This document shows, one piece after another, positions 21,813 to 30,131 of a stretch of DNA of 32,298 bases. The notes under the pieces are model-generated. The model did not search any database. It saw only the letters and a program-made list of their open reading frames with translations, and was not told the origin of the DNA. This DNA comes from CAZTAK01 sp964611585 (GTDB taxonomy: Bacteria > Pseudomonadota > Alphaproteobacteria > SHVP01): assembly GCA_964611585.1 (NCBI GenBank), contig CAZTAK010000031.1, positions 1 through 32,298 of the forward strand. Reading direction: 5' to 3'. How positions within the stretch are numbered: the stretch's first letter is position 1; the number at the start of each line of letters is the position of its first letter. A program made the translations under genes and the position numbers.

Positions 21813-24271
21813 CCCCCGGCGGAGAGAGCGGTTTCAGCGCCCCGTTGCGGCTGGGCGGGGCCCGCCTCGCGCTTTTCTGGGAACGATTGTGGCCGGCGCT
21901 GTGGCCGATATCGGCGGTGGCGATGGCGTTTGCGGCGCTGTCGCTGCTCGAAATCTGGTCGCTGACGCCCCAGTGGCTGCACGGCCTCGGGCTCGCGTTG
22001 TTTGCCGCCGCAAGCCTCGCCGCCTTGGCGTTGCCGTTGCGCCGCGTGGTCTGGCCGTCGGCACCGGAAGGCCGGCGGCGCCTTGAGACGGCAAGCGATC
22101 TGGCGCACCGCCCGCTCACCACCGTCAACGACCGGCTTGCGAGCGCCGCCGGAGCCGATCCCGATCCGCTGACCCGCGCGCTGTGGCAGGAACACCACCG
22201 CCGCACCCTGCGCGCGCTGCGGCGACTGCGTATCGGCTGGCCGGTGGCGGGCTGGTTGCGGGTCGATCCGTGGGGCGCGCGCGCCGGCATCGCGCTTGTC
22301 CTGCTGATCGGTCTCGTCGCCGCAGGGTCCGAAACGCCGCAACGTCTGGCGGACGCCTTCCGCCCCGGCATCGCCTTCGGGACGCAGATTCCGCCCGACC
22401 TCGACGCCTGGATCAGCCCGCCCGATTACACCGGCCTCGCGCCCACGTTTCTGACGCCCTCGACCGGGGCGCGCGAAGCGATCCGGGTTCCGGCCGGCAG
22501 CGTCCTGTTCGCCCGCGTTCATGGCGCCCGCGGCGTCCCGGAACTGGTGATCGACGGCGAGGCGGTCCCGTTCGAGGCGATCGACGGCCTCAACTATCAG
22601 AGCGAACGAACCCTCGACGCCGCGACGACGATCGCCGTCAACCAGCGCAACCAAACCCTGGCACAGTGGCCGCTCAGGATTATTCCCGACCGGGCGCCCG
22701 GAATTCTGTTCGACGAACCGCCCTCGGCGAGCGCGCGCCAGGCGCTGCGCCTTTCCTATGCCGCCGAAGACGACTATGGCGTGGTCGCGGTCGAGGCGCG
22801 CATCCGCCGCACCGACACCGAAGATTCATTCACCTTCGACCTGCCGCTGCCCTTGCAGGCACGCAATCAGGTGACCAGCGCGAGTTTTCACGATCTGACG
22901 CCGCACCCGTGGGCCGGGCTTCCGGTTCTGGTGGACCTCGCCGCGCGCGACGAAATCGGCCAGACCGGCCACAGCAAGACCGTCGAAATCATGTTGCCCG
23001 AGCGGCAATTCGATCACCCGGTTGCGCGCGCCATCATCGAACAGCGCCGCGTGCTGGCGCTGCGCTCCAATCGCCAGCACCAGGTCGCCCGCGCGCTCGA
23101 AAGACTCTCGCTGCAACCGCAACGGTTTTACGACGACTCGGTGGTATTCCTGAGCCTGCGGGCAGCGGTGTGGCGGCTGACCAATCTCGAACCCGACCCG
23201 GCAATCATTGACCAGGTGGTGGCGCTGTTGTGGGATACCGCGCTGCGCATCGAGGACGGCGAGCTCGCGCTCGCCGAGGCGGCCTTGCGGGCGGCGCAGG
23301 ATGCCTTGCAAGAGGCGTTGGACCGCAACGCGCCCGATTCCGAGATCGACCGCAGGATCCAGGAATTGCGCGAAGCGTTGGACCGCTTCCTGCGCGAACT
23401 GGCCGAACGCGCCCTTGCCGATGCCCAACGCAGCGGCGAAGGCGATCAGCTGATCGATCCCGACCAATTGCTGCGCGCAGACGACCTGCAACGCCTGCTC
23501 GACCGCGCCCAGGAACTGAGTCAGTCCGGCGCCCGCGACGCCGCCCGCGAGCTTCTGTCGCAACTGCGCGAAATGCTCGAAAACCTGCGCGAAGGATTGG
23601 CGCAAGGCGACTTGATGCCCGGCAACATGGATCTGGATGAATACCTTCAGGACCTCAATGACCTGTTGCGTGGCCAGCAGGAATTGCTCGACGATACTTT
23701 CCGCCGCGCCCAAGAGGGTCAGCGGGGGCCAAAGGGTGAGGAACCGGACGAATTCGGCCCGAGCCGCCCGGGCGCGCGCCAGGAGGGACCGGCGCAGTCG
23801 CTGGCCGAGCGGCAGGAGCGATTGCGCCGCCTACTGGGCGCCCTGATGCGCCAGCTTGGCGAAACCGGCATCGAAATTCCGGATGCGCTGGGCCGCGCGG
23901 AACGCTCGATGAACGATGCCCGCGGCGCCCTCGAAGCGCGGCGGCCGCGCGAGGCGGTGGGTCCGCAAACCAATGCGCTCGATCAGCTGCGCGAAGGAGC
24001 GAGCGCGGTCATCCGCGAAATGATGGAGGCGCTGAGCCAGGACTTCGGCTTCTCGGACGACGCCGGCCCGTTCAGCCGCATCGGCCGCGATCCCTTCGGG
24101 CGGCCGCAAGCCGGCTACGGTCCGATCGACGACAACAGCATCAAGATTCCCGATCAGGCCGACGTTCAGCGCGCGCGCGACATCCTGCGCGAACTTTACC
24201 GCCGCGCCGGCGAACGCACCCGCCCGCTTCTCGAACGCGAATACATCGAACGACTGCTGCGCCGGTTCTGA
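21809..24271 (+). CDS. TIGR02302/DUF4175-family membrane protein
   Basis: 820 aa. Two or three N-terminal membrane helices (LFWERLWPALWPISAVAMAF, then LFAAASLAALALPL, and GIALVLLIGLVAAGSE near 155-170) are followed by a periplasmic beta-rich part (about 180-400) and a long Gln/Arg/Leu-rich helical region (about 400-680, for example SQLREMLENLREGLAQGD) before a conserved tail with QDFGFSDDAGPFSRIGRDPFGRP. This arrangement, next to lysA, is that of the alphaproteobacterial TIGR02302 family, whose function is not established; an envelope role is inferred. The start is taken as TTG 21809, overlapping the lysA stop. ATG 21764 inside lysA is less likely. Confidence 0.82.
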   Translation: MTPGGESGFSAPLRLGGARLALFWERLWPALWPISAVAMAFAALSLLEIWSLTPQWLHGLGLALFAAASLAALALPLRRVVWPSAPEGRRRLETASDLAHRPLTTVNDRLASAAGADPDPLTRALWQEHHRRTLRALRRLRIGWPVAGWLRVDPWGARAGIALVLLIGLVAAGSETPQRLADAFRPGIAFGTQIPPDLDAWISPPDYTGLAPTFLTPSTGAREAIRVPAGSVLFARVHGARGVPELVIDGEAVPFEAIDGLNYQSERTLDAATTIAVNQRNQTLAQWPLRIIPDRAPGILFDEPPSASARQALRLSYAAEDDYGVVAVEARIRRTDTEDSFTFDLPLPLQARNQVTSASFHDLTPHPWAGLPVLVDLAARDEIGQTGHSKTVEIMLPERQFDHPVARAIIEQRRVLALRSNRQHQVARALERLSLQPQRFYDDSVVFLSLRAAVWRLTNLEPDPAIIDQVVALLWDTALRIEDGELALAEAALRAAQDALQEALDRNAPDSEIDRRIQELREALDRFLRELAERALADAQRSGEGDQLIDPDQLLRADDLQRLLDRAQELSQSGARDAARELLSQLREMLENLREGLAQGDLMPGNMDLDEYLQDLNDLLRGQQELLDDTFRRAQEGQRGPKGEEPDEFGPSRPGARQEGPAQSLAERQERLRRLLGALMRQLGETGIEIPDALGRAERSMNDARGALEARRPREAVGPQTNALDQLREGASAVIREMMEALSQDFGFSDDAGPFSRIGRDPFGRPQAGYGPIDDNSIKIPDQADVQRARDILRELYRRAGERTRPLLEREYIERLLRRF

Positions 24272-24321
24272 GCGGCGTCCGCCCGGCGTCGTTCGCGGAT
24301 TCGGTGTAGGGTGGCGCGGTC

Positions 24322-25362
24322 ATGATGCAGCGAATCTTCTGGATATTGGCGCTCGCGGGCACGCTCGCCGCCACCGCCGCCGCGGCGGTGGTCACCGAGG
24401 ACTGGTCGAAACAATTCAGTACGGCGCTGCGGCTCGGCGATTGCGAACTGGCGCTGCAAATCCTCAGCGATGCGCGGCGCACCCGGGCCGAGGGCGCCGA
24501 GTACACCCTGGGTGTGCTCTACGACGAGGGCCTATGCCTCGACCAGGACGTCGAGGCGGCACGGACGATCTTCGAGCGCCTGGCGGCGGCCGACAAGCTC
24601 GCCGCCCTAGTCCGTCTCGCCGGCATGTATGCCCGCGGCGTCATCACGCCGTCCTACCCGGGAGAAGCCGAAGCCGTGCTGAAACGGATGGCGCTCGAGT
24701 TTGTGGTCATGCAACGTCCCGTGCGCTCGTCGTTGATAGGAATCTCCCTTTACCCGGACGCGGTGCCGGCGGGCCTCATGGCGGAACTCGACTGGCTTGC
24801 CGAGGTTGAGGACGGCGATCCGCAGGCCCTCTACGAACTGGCGCGCCGGGTGCTGGTCGGCGACGGAATCCCGCAACACACGCAGGCAGCGCGGATTTGG
24901 CTGATGGATGCGGGAGAAAGCGGGATTGCCGCGGCCTACTACGACGTCGGGATGGATATGCTGACGGAACCCGAGGGGTCTTTCGATTTTCGTGGCGGCC
25001 TACACTACCTGAGCCGAGCGGGGATAGCCGGCCACCTTCCGGCGCAGATCGAGATCGCGCGGCACTTTGCCGAGGGCGACGGAACGATGCAACGCGATTA
25101 CGCCGCCTATCAATGGCTGTTGGAGGCCCGCCATAACGGCGGCGAGGTGTCCACACAACTGCGGGCGGTGGGGTCGAGACTGTCCAGTATCGAGCGCGAG
25201 GCCGCCCAAGATGATTTCAAGACAGCCCTCTCCTCCCCATTCCCTAGCCCGCTAATTGACCAGGCGGAGGCAACCGAGGCGGTCCCGTTTGCGAACGAGC
25301 GCCATCAGCTTGTGCCGACGTTTTTCCAATTCATTGAGCGCCCACTCTTGCCGCTCAAGTAG
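24322..25362 (+). CDS. Secreted Sel1-like/TPR repeat protein
   Basis: 346 aa. A signal peptide (MMQRIFWILALAGTLAATAAAA, shown here only in part as a hydrophobic run from 5 to 20) precedes alpha-alpha repeats of the Sel1 type: AEYTLGVLYDEGLCLDQDVEAA, AALVRLAGMYARG, ALYELARRVLVGDG, AAYYDVGMDML and AQIEIARHFAEGDGTM. Such solenoids mediate protein contacts in the periplasm. The last 37 codons (25252-25362) overlap the end of the convergent gene on the other strand and do not look like Sel1 sequence, so the natural stop may have been lost. The 5' end resembles the fragment at 26218. Confidence 0.8.
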   Translation: MMQRIFWILALAGTLAATAAAAVVTEDWSKQFSTALRLGDCELALQILSDARRTRAEGAEYTLGVLYDEGLCLDQDVEAARTIFERLAAADKLAALVRLAGMYARGVITPSYPGEAEAVLKRMALEFVVMQRPVRSSLIGISLYPDAVPAGLMAELDWLAEVEDGDPQALYELARRVLVGDGIPQHTQAARIWLMDAGESGIAAAYYDVGMDMLTEPEGSFDFRGGLHYLSRAGIAGHLPAQIEIARHFAEGDGTMQRDYAAYQWLLEARHNGGEVSTQLRAVGSRLSSIEREAAQDDFKTALSSPFPSPLIDQAEATEAVPFANERHQLVPTFFQFIERPLLPLK

Positions 25363-26025
25363 TTTTGTCAACTCTTTCCAGAGATCCTGTGCCTCGCTCA
25401 CCTTGCCGTATAGGCTCACAATTGCCGGCAGTTCGTGCGCGAGTCCGATGAGATATTCGAGCAATCGCAACGCCCGCAGAAGGGGAAACACGGCGCCCAG
25501 GCCCAGCAGCAACAGTTCGATCTTGATTTCGTCCGTGAGAGGATCGAGCCGGGCGCTTATCCGCGCATGGTCCTGGCGCAGCTCTTCAATATTGCGGTTT
25601 ATGCTATCCACGTTGAGTTGCATATTTCCAATGTCGACGGCCAACTGCCGGCAACGGGCGATCAGGGCCGGGTCGGCTTCGGGATCACCCCTTGCCTCAA
25701 GGGCCGAGCCGGGCGCAAACGTCTGTGGCGCCGCGCGGACGAGGGCGCGCGCGGTGGGCCCACCCGGTTCGATCACCCCGTTGGGCTTGAACTTGTGGCG
25801 GCGCTGAAAACACCGGATCGCAGTATCGAGGGCGTCCGGAACCCGCCACGGCGCCGTCCGGCCCGGTCCCGGTTCATAGAGACCGAGTGATTGCAACGCC
25901 GCCGCCGCGCGGGACACATCGTCGGGCCGGTTGCGGCGGCCGCGCCCAAGGCTTCCGCGAAACCCACATCCGCCGCGCGCGCACGCCGAAGCGCCCGAAC
26001 GTGCGGTATTCGCACGCACGCTCAT
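25252..26025 (-). CDS. Putative peptidoglycan-binding-like/coiled-coil protein of unknown function
   Basis: 257 aa from ATG 26025, chosen because AGGAAAGGA ends about 6 nt upstream. Residues about 30-95 resemble a PG-binding-1 (PGBD) fold: VSRAAAALQSLGLYEPGPGR, then ALDTAIRCFQRRHKFKPNGVI and an ending ARALVRA. Next comes an amphipathic coiled coil (CRQLAVDIGNMQLNVDSIN, IEELRQDHARISARLDPL), a hydrophobic segment (IELLLLGLGAVFPLLRALRLL) and a second basic coiled coil (LLERQEWALNELEKRRHKLM). There is no obvious signal peptide. I do not recognise the full architecture. Its own promoter is a near-consensus sigma70 site. The 3' end overlaps the Sel1 gene by 111 bp antisense. Confidence 0.7.
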   Translation of the reverse strand: MSVRANTARSGASACARGGCGFRGSLGRGRRNRPDDVSRAAAALQSLGLYEPGPGRTAPWRVPDALDTAIRCFQRRHKFKPNGVIEPGGPTARALVRAAPQTFAPGSALEARGDPEADPALIARCRQLAVDIGNMQLNVDSINRNIEELRQDHARISARLDPLTDEIKIELLLLGLGAVFPLLRALRLLEYLIGLAHELPAIVSLYGKVSEAQDLWKELTKLLERQEWALNELEKRRHKLMALVRKRDRLGCLRLVN

Positions 26026-26086
26026 GGTTGGTCCTTTCCTGGAGGGTGCAGAGAGACGACCGGCAGGATCGCCCGCATAGGTCGCC

Positions 26087-26115
26087 CTTATAGAGATATT
26101 ATTCCTATTTGTCAA
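26087..26115 (-). promoter_or_regulatory. Near-consensus sigma70 promoter
   Basis: On the minus strand TTGACA (26110-26115) and TATAAG (26087-26092) are 17 nt apart, in a low-GC island. A start near 26080 would give a leader of about 55 nt with a strong Shine-Dalgarno before ATG 26025. Confidence 0.8.
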
Positions 26116-26217
26116 GGAAAATATTCAGGCGCGGGGCAGAGATAAAGCGCACGAGCCTGCGGACGGGCCACGGACAGGCGTGTTCCGGCGGGCCGCCCAC
26201 CGGCTACACTGCCCCGC

Positions 26218-26312
26218 ATGATGAAGCGATTGTTCCGGATCGTGACGCTGGCCGTCACGCTCGTTGCCTGCGCAGCGGCAGGGCTTGAGGCCAACCGCCC
26301 CGGCCTGGCTCA
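26218..26312 (+). pseudogene. Possible remnant of a signal-peptide gene start, related to the 24322 gene
   Basis: An ATGATG start followed by a credible signal peptide (MKRLFRIVTLAVTLVACAAAG) aligns without gaps with the first 46-48 bases of the Sel1 gene at roughly three quarters of positions. A -10-like TACACT lies 7 nt before it. The frame stays open to 26535, but from 26310 on it is antisense to a conserved gene and has no family features, so I read it as a truncated copy. Convergent evolution of signal peptides is an alternative. Confidence 0.35.
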
Positions 26313-26615
26313 GAAGGTCTGGATTTTTTCGCGCACGTTGCCGCGGTTCATCAGTTTGCGCTGCGCCGCATCGGGAAAGTCCGACAGGAGAATCACGTTC
26401 TTGTCGATCAGGACGTTGATCAGATCTTCGAGAATGGCCATCAGTTCCGCGTCGCTCGCCGCGAGAAAGGCCCGCAACACGGGTTCGGCGCCGCCTTCGC
26501 TGATGAACGCGATCAGTTCGGGGTCTTCCTTGTAGATCGCCTCGGTGGTGTCACCCTCGGGTTCGACCGCCACACGGTTGATGTTGCCGTTGGCATCGCG
26601 CGATACATAACGCAC
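26310..26615 (-). CDS. Conserved small acidic protein, function unknown
   Basis: 101 aa, soluble, acidic. The N-terminal MRYVSRDANGNINRVAVEPE followed by EAIYKEDPELIAFI and the C-terminal LIDKNVILLSDFPDAAQRKLM have the look of a conserved family that I have seen as 'hypothetical protein' in proteobacteria, without known function. GGGAGAA stands about 13 nt upstream of ATG 26615. It stands alone between the 26025 gene and the receiver gene. Confidence 0.7.
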   Translation of the reverse strand: MRYVSRDANGNINRVAVEPEGDTTEAIYKEDPELIAFISEGGAEPVLRAFLAASDAELMAILEDLINVLIDKNVILLSDFPDAAQRKLMNRGNVREKIQTF

Positions 26616-26715
26616 GGCGGTTCTCCCACATGTTCGCCGGTCAGAAATACAAATACGTTACTCGGCGCCTGGCGCATCACCCCGCACCTGCCACGTCCAA
26701 GTCTGGCATAAATCC

Positions 26716-26739
26716 ATTAACAAATGGAGGCGCCTCCCG
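26716..26739 (-). terminator. Possible terminator after the receiver gene
   Basis: Directly 3' of the receiver gene's stop on the minus strand is a 12-bp palindrome GGAGGCGCCTCC, followed by ATTTGTTAAT and overlapping a second small dyad CCATT-tgtt-AATGG. There is no long T-run, so termination is only a suggestion. Confidence 0.35.
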
Positions 26740-26741
26740 CG

Positions 26742-27101
26742 TCACGGCTCCAGCGTCTCGGCAACCGCCGCCAAAAGGTCCGCCTTGGTAAAGGGTTTCG
26801 ACAAGATGCCGTGGACCAGCCCTTCCATGCCGCCGGCGCGCGTCTTTTCCGCCTCAAAGCCTGTCATCAGCAAAATGCGCACTGCCGGGTGGTCCTGTTC
26901 GAGTTTCAGCGCCATTGAAATTCCGTCCATTACCGGCATGCGAATGTCGCCAATAACCAGGTCGAACCGGGCAAGGTCGAGCGCGCGCAGGGCCTCGGCA
27001 CCGTTGGCGACGGCCGCGGTATGATGGCCCGCCTCACGCAGCACGCTCTCGCAAAACGCGGCGAGCGCGTCTTCGTCTTCGGCGATCAGTATTCGTGCCA
27101 T
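26742..27101 (-). CDS. cpdR: Single-domain response regulator, CpdR-like
   Basis: 119-aa CheY-type receiver with no output domain. Seen: acidic pocket AEDED near the N-terminus, phospho-acceptor Asp in VIGDIRMPVMDG (about residue 52), the switch Thr in LLMTGFEAEKTR and the Lys in LSKPFTKADLL. MARILIAEDED and the SKPFxxxDL ending are close to alphaproteobacterial CpdR, which in Caulobacter controls ClpXP-dependent proteolysis when unphosphorylated. Orthology is likely but not proven. ATG 27101 has GGGGAGG about 6 nt upstream; the GTG at 27107 overlaps that site. Followed in the same direction after hpt (22 bp gap). Confidence 0.8.
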   Translation of the reverse strand: MARILIAEDEDALAAFCESVLREAGHHTAAVANGAEALRALDLARFDLVIGDIRMPVMDGISMALKLEQDHPAVRILLMTGFEAEKTRAGGMEGLVHGILSKPFTKADLLAAVAETLEP

Positions 27102-27122
27102 GGGCACCTCCCCCGGGCGCCG

Positions 27123-27659
27123 TCAATTCTCTTCCATCACGCCGATAAATGGAAGCTCCCGGAAATAGTGAGCGTGATCCAGACCGTACCCGACGACGAA
27201 TTGATCGGGGCATTCGAAGCCGACGAAATCGGCCTCGACGGGCACCTTGCGTTTGTTCTTCTTGTCGAGAAGGACGCAGATGCGGACGGAATGGGCGGCG
27301 CGGTCGAGCAGCATGGTTTTGGCGTACGAAAGCGTCCGCCCCGATTCGAGAATGTCGTCGACCAGAATGACCGGCCGATTCCGGACCCGGTCGGTGACGT
27401 CATGCACGACCTCGACGTGGCCCGCGCTTTCGGTGGCTTCGCCGTAACTCGACAAGGTCAGAAAATCGATCTGCGGCTGGACGCCGGCCTGATAGAGAGC
27501 GCGTATCAGGTCGGCAGAGAAGACGAAGCTGCCCTTCAGAACCGAAATCAGCAGCAGATCAGGACCGGAGGCGGCAGCAACCTCGCGCGCCAACTGGGCA
27601 ACGCGCTCTGCGATCTCTTCCTGCGTGAACAGGGACCGCACCGGGCCTTGGGGCCTCAT
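27123..27659 (-). CDS. hpt: Hypoxanthine phosphoribosyltransferase
   Basis: 178-aa type I phosphoribosyltransferase for purine salvage (hypoxanthine/guanine plus PRPP). The PRPP loop VILVDDILESGRTL (about 96-109) contains the acidic pair; ISVLKGSFVFSADLIR supplies the pyrophosphate loop (Leu-Lys-Gly), and VGFECPDQFVVGYGLDHAHYFRELP is the purine-binding C-terminal motif. Cytosolic. Lies between the zinc-ribbon gene and the receiver, all on the minus strand with short gaps, probably one operon. Confidence 0.95.
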   Translation of the reverse strand: MRPQGPVRSLFTQEEIAERVAQLAREVAAASGPDLLLISVLKGSFVFSADLIRALYQAGVQPQIDFLTLSSYGEATESAGHVEVVHDVTDRVRNRPVILVDDILESGRTLSYAKTMLLDRAAHSVRICVLLDKKNKRKVPVEADFVGFECPDQFVVGYGLDHAHYFRELPFIGVMEEN

Positions 27660-27698
27660 GCGGCGCGCCCGGGCTGAAAAGAAACGGCCGCTGGCACG

Positions 27699-28379
27699 CT
27701 AGCCTTCGACCACCACCACCTGAAGGCCGCGCGAACCTTCGGGCGGATTGTTGACGGTGGAGGTGAACTCGACAGATTCGCCGGGTTGGATCTCGGCCGC
27801 GGGTGAGGGAATGGACCAGGAATGAATGACGCGCTGGCGCACATCCAGCAGCAACCCGCGCAATTCCGGAACAGTCATTACCTCGGCGGAATTGTTGACG
27901 ATCTCGGCGGTCACGTCGAGCGCGAGTCCGTCTTCAGTGCGGCGCTGTGCCCCGCGGACGTTGACGACTTCGAGGCCCGGTGCCGGCGCGGCCGCAAGGC
28001 CAATCATTTCATAAATCCCGGCGGCCGGCGGCCACAAGGCTACGATTTGCGTCCGTCCGAAGTACCCGCCGGCAAGAATGGCAATGACCACGACCGCCAG
28101 GGCCGACCAGCCTATGATGGCGCCCAGGCGACGCTTTTTGGGCTGAACGCGTTCGCGCCGCGAGGCGCGGCGGCGCGCCGCACGGACCTCAAGCTCGGCG
28201 TCGAAACCGGGAATGTCGATGTCGGGTTCATCGGCTGGCGCAGGCTCAGCCGTGCCCTCGGGGGGCCGTTCAGTCCAAGTGTGCTTGCACTTCGCGCAAC
28301 GGACCGTTCGGCCGTGCGGCACGAGGACCTCAGGGTCCACCTCGAAGCGCGTGTCGCACTGGGGACAACTAACAATCAT
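27699..28379 (-). CDS. MJ0042-type zinc-ribbon membrane protein (DUF3426-like)
   Basis: 226 aa. The N-terminus is a zinc ribbon with Cys5-xx-Cys8 and Cys28-xx-Cys31 (CPQCDTRFEV ... VRCAKCKHTW), the MJ0042 finger. A Pro/Glu-rich and then Arg-rich cytosolic linker leads to one TM helix (about 88-110, AIIGWSALAVVVIAILAGGYF) and a periplasmic beta-sandwich domain with VTAEIVNNSAEVMTVPELRG and PGESVEFTSTVNNPP, typical of DUF3426. Function unknown; often next to ftsE in Alphaproteobacteria, here divergent from it. Confidence 0.88.
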   Translation of the reverse strand: MIVSCPQCDTRFEVDPEVLVPHGRTVRCAKCKHTWTERPPEGTAEPAPADEPDIDIPGFDAELEVRAARRRASRRERVQPKKRRLGAIIGWSALAVVVIAILAGGYFGRTQIVALWPPAAGIYEMIGLAAAPAPGLEVVNVRGAQRRTEDGLALDVTAEIVNNSAEVMTVPELRGLLLDVRQRVIHSWSIPSPAAEIQPGESVEFTSTVNNPPEGSRGLQVVVVEG

Positions 28380-28408
28380 GCCTGTAAGATTGATTCCTAG
28401 GCTGAATC

Positions 28409-28437
28409 CTTATAGGGGTTTGGCACGGGCGACGCAA
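28409..28437 (-). promoter_or_regulatory. Putative promoter of the zinc-ribbon gene
   Basis: On the minus strand TTGCGT (28432-28437) and TATAAG (28409-28414) are 17 nt apart, about 30 nt upstream of the ATG at 28379. The -10 is good and the -35 weak. Confidence 0.45.
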
Positions 28438-28528
28438 GCGCAGGCCCGGGGCCGGAATTGGCGGACAGGGCCGGTTTCGGGCGGGTTATGGGGACCCGGT
28501 GGGGTTCGAGTCCAAGGCCGGAAAGCGC

Positions 28529-29236
28529 ATGGTGCGATTCCAAAATGTGGGAATGCGTTACGGCCTCGGGCCCGAGGTCCTCAGTGACATCACCTTCGAT
28601 CTCGCCCCCGGTTCCTTTCATTTTTTGACCGGCCCGTCGGGCGCCGGCAAGACTTCGCTGCTGCGGCTGATGTATCTGGCCCACCGGCCGTCGCGCGGCC
28701 GAATCAACATGTTCGGCGCCGATGTGACGACCCTGAAGCGGCGCGCCCTGCCTGCGCTTCGCCGCCGAATCGGCGTGGTCTTCCAGGATTTCCGGTTGCT
28801 CGACCATTTGTCGGCGCTCGAAAACGTGGCGCTGCCCCTGCGAATCGCGGGCGCCCGCAAGGACGAGGTGGCCACTCATGTGACCGAACTGTTGGACTGG
28901 GTCGGGCTCGGAAAGCAGGTCCACGCCCGCCCGCCGACCCTGTCGGATGGCGAAAAGCAGCGCGTCGCCATCGCCCGTGCCGTGATCGGCCGGCCCAGCC
29001 TGCTGCTGGCCGACGAACCGACCGGCAACATCGACCCCGACCAGGGCCTGCGAATCCTGCGCCTGTTCGACGAACTCAACAAGATCGGCACCACCGTCGT
29101 CATCGCGACCCACGACCGCACCCTGGTCAACCGATTCGGCCGGCCGGAGATGCGGCTCGAGGACGGGGCGCTGTCGCTGCGTCCGGTGCTGAATCCGCAA
29201 CCGGCGGCGGCGATGGCCACCGCGCAGGGCGCTTGA
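28529..29236 (+). CDS. ftsE: Cell division ATP-binding protein FtsE
   Basis: 235-aa ABC ATPase that, with FtsX, transmits divisome signals to periplasmic peptidoglycan hydrolase activators. Walker A is GPSGAGKTSLLRLM (Lys41), the signature is LSDGEKQRVAIARA (an Asp where LSGGE is usual), Walker B is LLLADEPTGNID, and the switch His is in VVIATHD. The family sequence MVRFQNVGMRYG sets the start at 28529, with GGAAAG upstream; the frame is open to 28499. The stop is 8 nt before the ftsX ATG. Confidence 0.95.
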   Translation: MVRFQNVGMRYGLGPEVLSDITFDLAPGSFHFLTGPSGAGKTSLLRLMYLAHRPSRGRINMFGADVTTLKRRALPALRRRIGVVFQDFRLLDHLSALENVALPLRIAGARKDEVATHVTELLDWVGLGKQVHARPPTLSDGEKQRVAIARAVIGRPSLLLADEPTGNIDPDQGLRILRLFDELNKIGTTVVIATHDRTLVNRFGRPEMRLEDGALSLRPVLNPQPAAAMATAQGA

Positions 29237-29244
29237 GCCCGGCC

Positions 29245-30129
29245 ATGGCGCGGCGCTACGACCTCTATTTCCGTCAGGACGCCTCGGGCCGATTCGTGCC
29301 GCTGATTATCGGCGCCATGGTTTATCTGGCAGCGCTGGCGCTGTCCGGTTCGATGGTGATCGGGCACATCATCGAGGACTGGAACGAAGGCCTGCGCGGG
29401 ACGCTAACGATACAGGTCCCGGCGGCGGGCCCCGCGTCCGCGGTCCAGGACGACACCCGCGTCGATACTGCCCTGGCGACGCTGTTTGAAACGCCGGGCG
29501 TTGCCGACGCCCGCGCGCTGCCACCCGACGACATTCAGGCGCTGTTGAAACCGTGGTTCGGTGAGGACGATTTGCCCGCGGGCCTGCCGGTTCCGGCGCT
29601 GATCGACGTGACCCTCGAACCCGGCGCCCGGATCGACAGCGCTGCCCTTGCCGACCTGCTGGATCAGGCGGTGCCGGGAACGCAACTGTTCGACAACGGC
29701 GCCTGGCTCGACCGGCTGGTGCGGTTTGCACGCTCGGTCCAGTGGGTTGCCGGTATCGTGGTGGCGCTGGTGGCGGTGTCCGCCATTGCGATTATCGTTT
29801 TCGTCACCCGCGCCGGGCTGTCGATGCACCGGCGAACGATCGAACTGTTGCATGTCATCGGCGCGCGCGACGGCTATATCGCGCGGCAGTTTCAATTTCA
29901 TTCGCTGGCGCTCGGGTTCATGGGCGGCGTGCTCGGACTCGCCGTGGCGGCAGTGACGCTGGTGGTGCTCGCCCTTCTGGCGGAGCGGGCCGGCGCCCCG
30001 ATCGTGCCGCGCCTCAGCTTGTCGGTGCCGAATCTGATTGCCTTGGGGGCACTGCCGCTGGTGTCGGCGGCGATCGCGACTCTGACCGCGCGCGCCATCG
30101 TAATGCGGGCGCTGCGCGCGATGCCCTGA
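29245..30129 (+). CDS. ftsX: Cell division protein FtsX
   Basis: 294-aa permease-like partner of FtsE. A first TM helix (about 22-45, VPLIIGAMVYLAALALSGSM) is followed by a periplasmic domain of about 120 residues, then three TM helices with RRTIELLHVIGARDGYIARQFQFHS between them, the conserved FtsX coupling segment. A TTG at 29233 overlapping the ftsE stop is the alternative start. The next gene starts 2 nt after the TGA. Confidence 0.92.
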   Translation: MARRYDLYFRQDASGRFVPLIIGAMVYLAALALSGSMVIGHIIEDWNEGLRGTLTIQVPAAGPASAVQDDTRVDTALATLFETPGVADARALPPDDIQALLKPWFGEDDLPAGLPVPALIDVTLEPGARIDSAALADLLDQAVPGTQLFDNGAWLDRLVRFARSVQWVAGIVVALVAVSAIAIIVFVTRAGLSMHRRTIELLHVIGARDGYIARQFQFHSLALGFMGGVLGLAVAAVTLVVLALLAERAGAPIVPRLSLSVPNLIALGALPLVSAAIATLTARAIVMRALRAMP

Positions 30130-30131
30130 GC

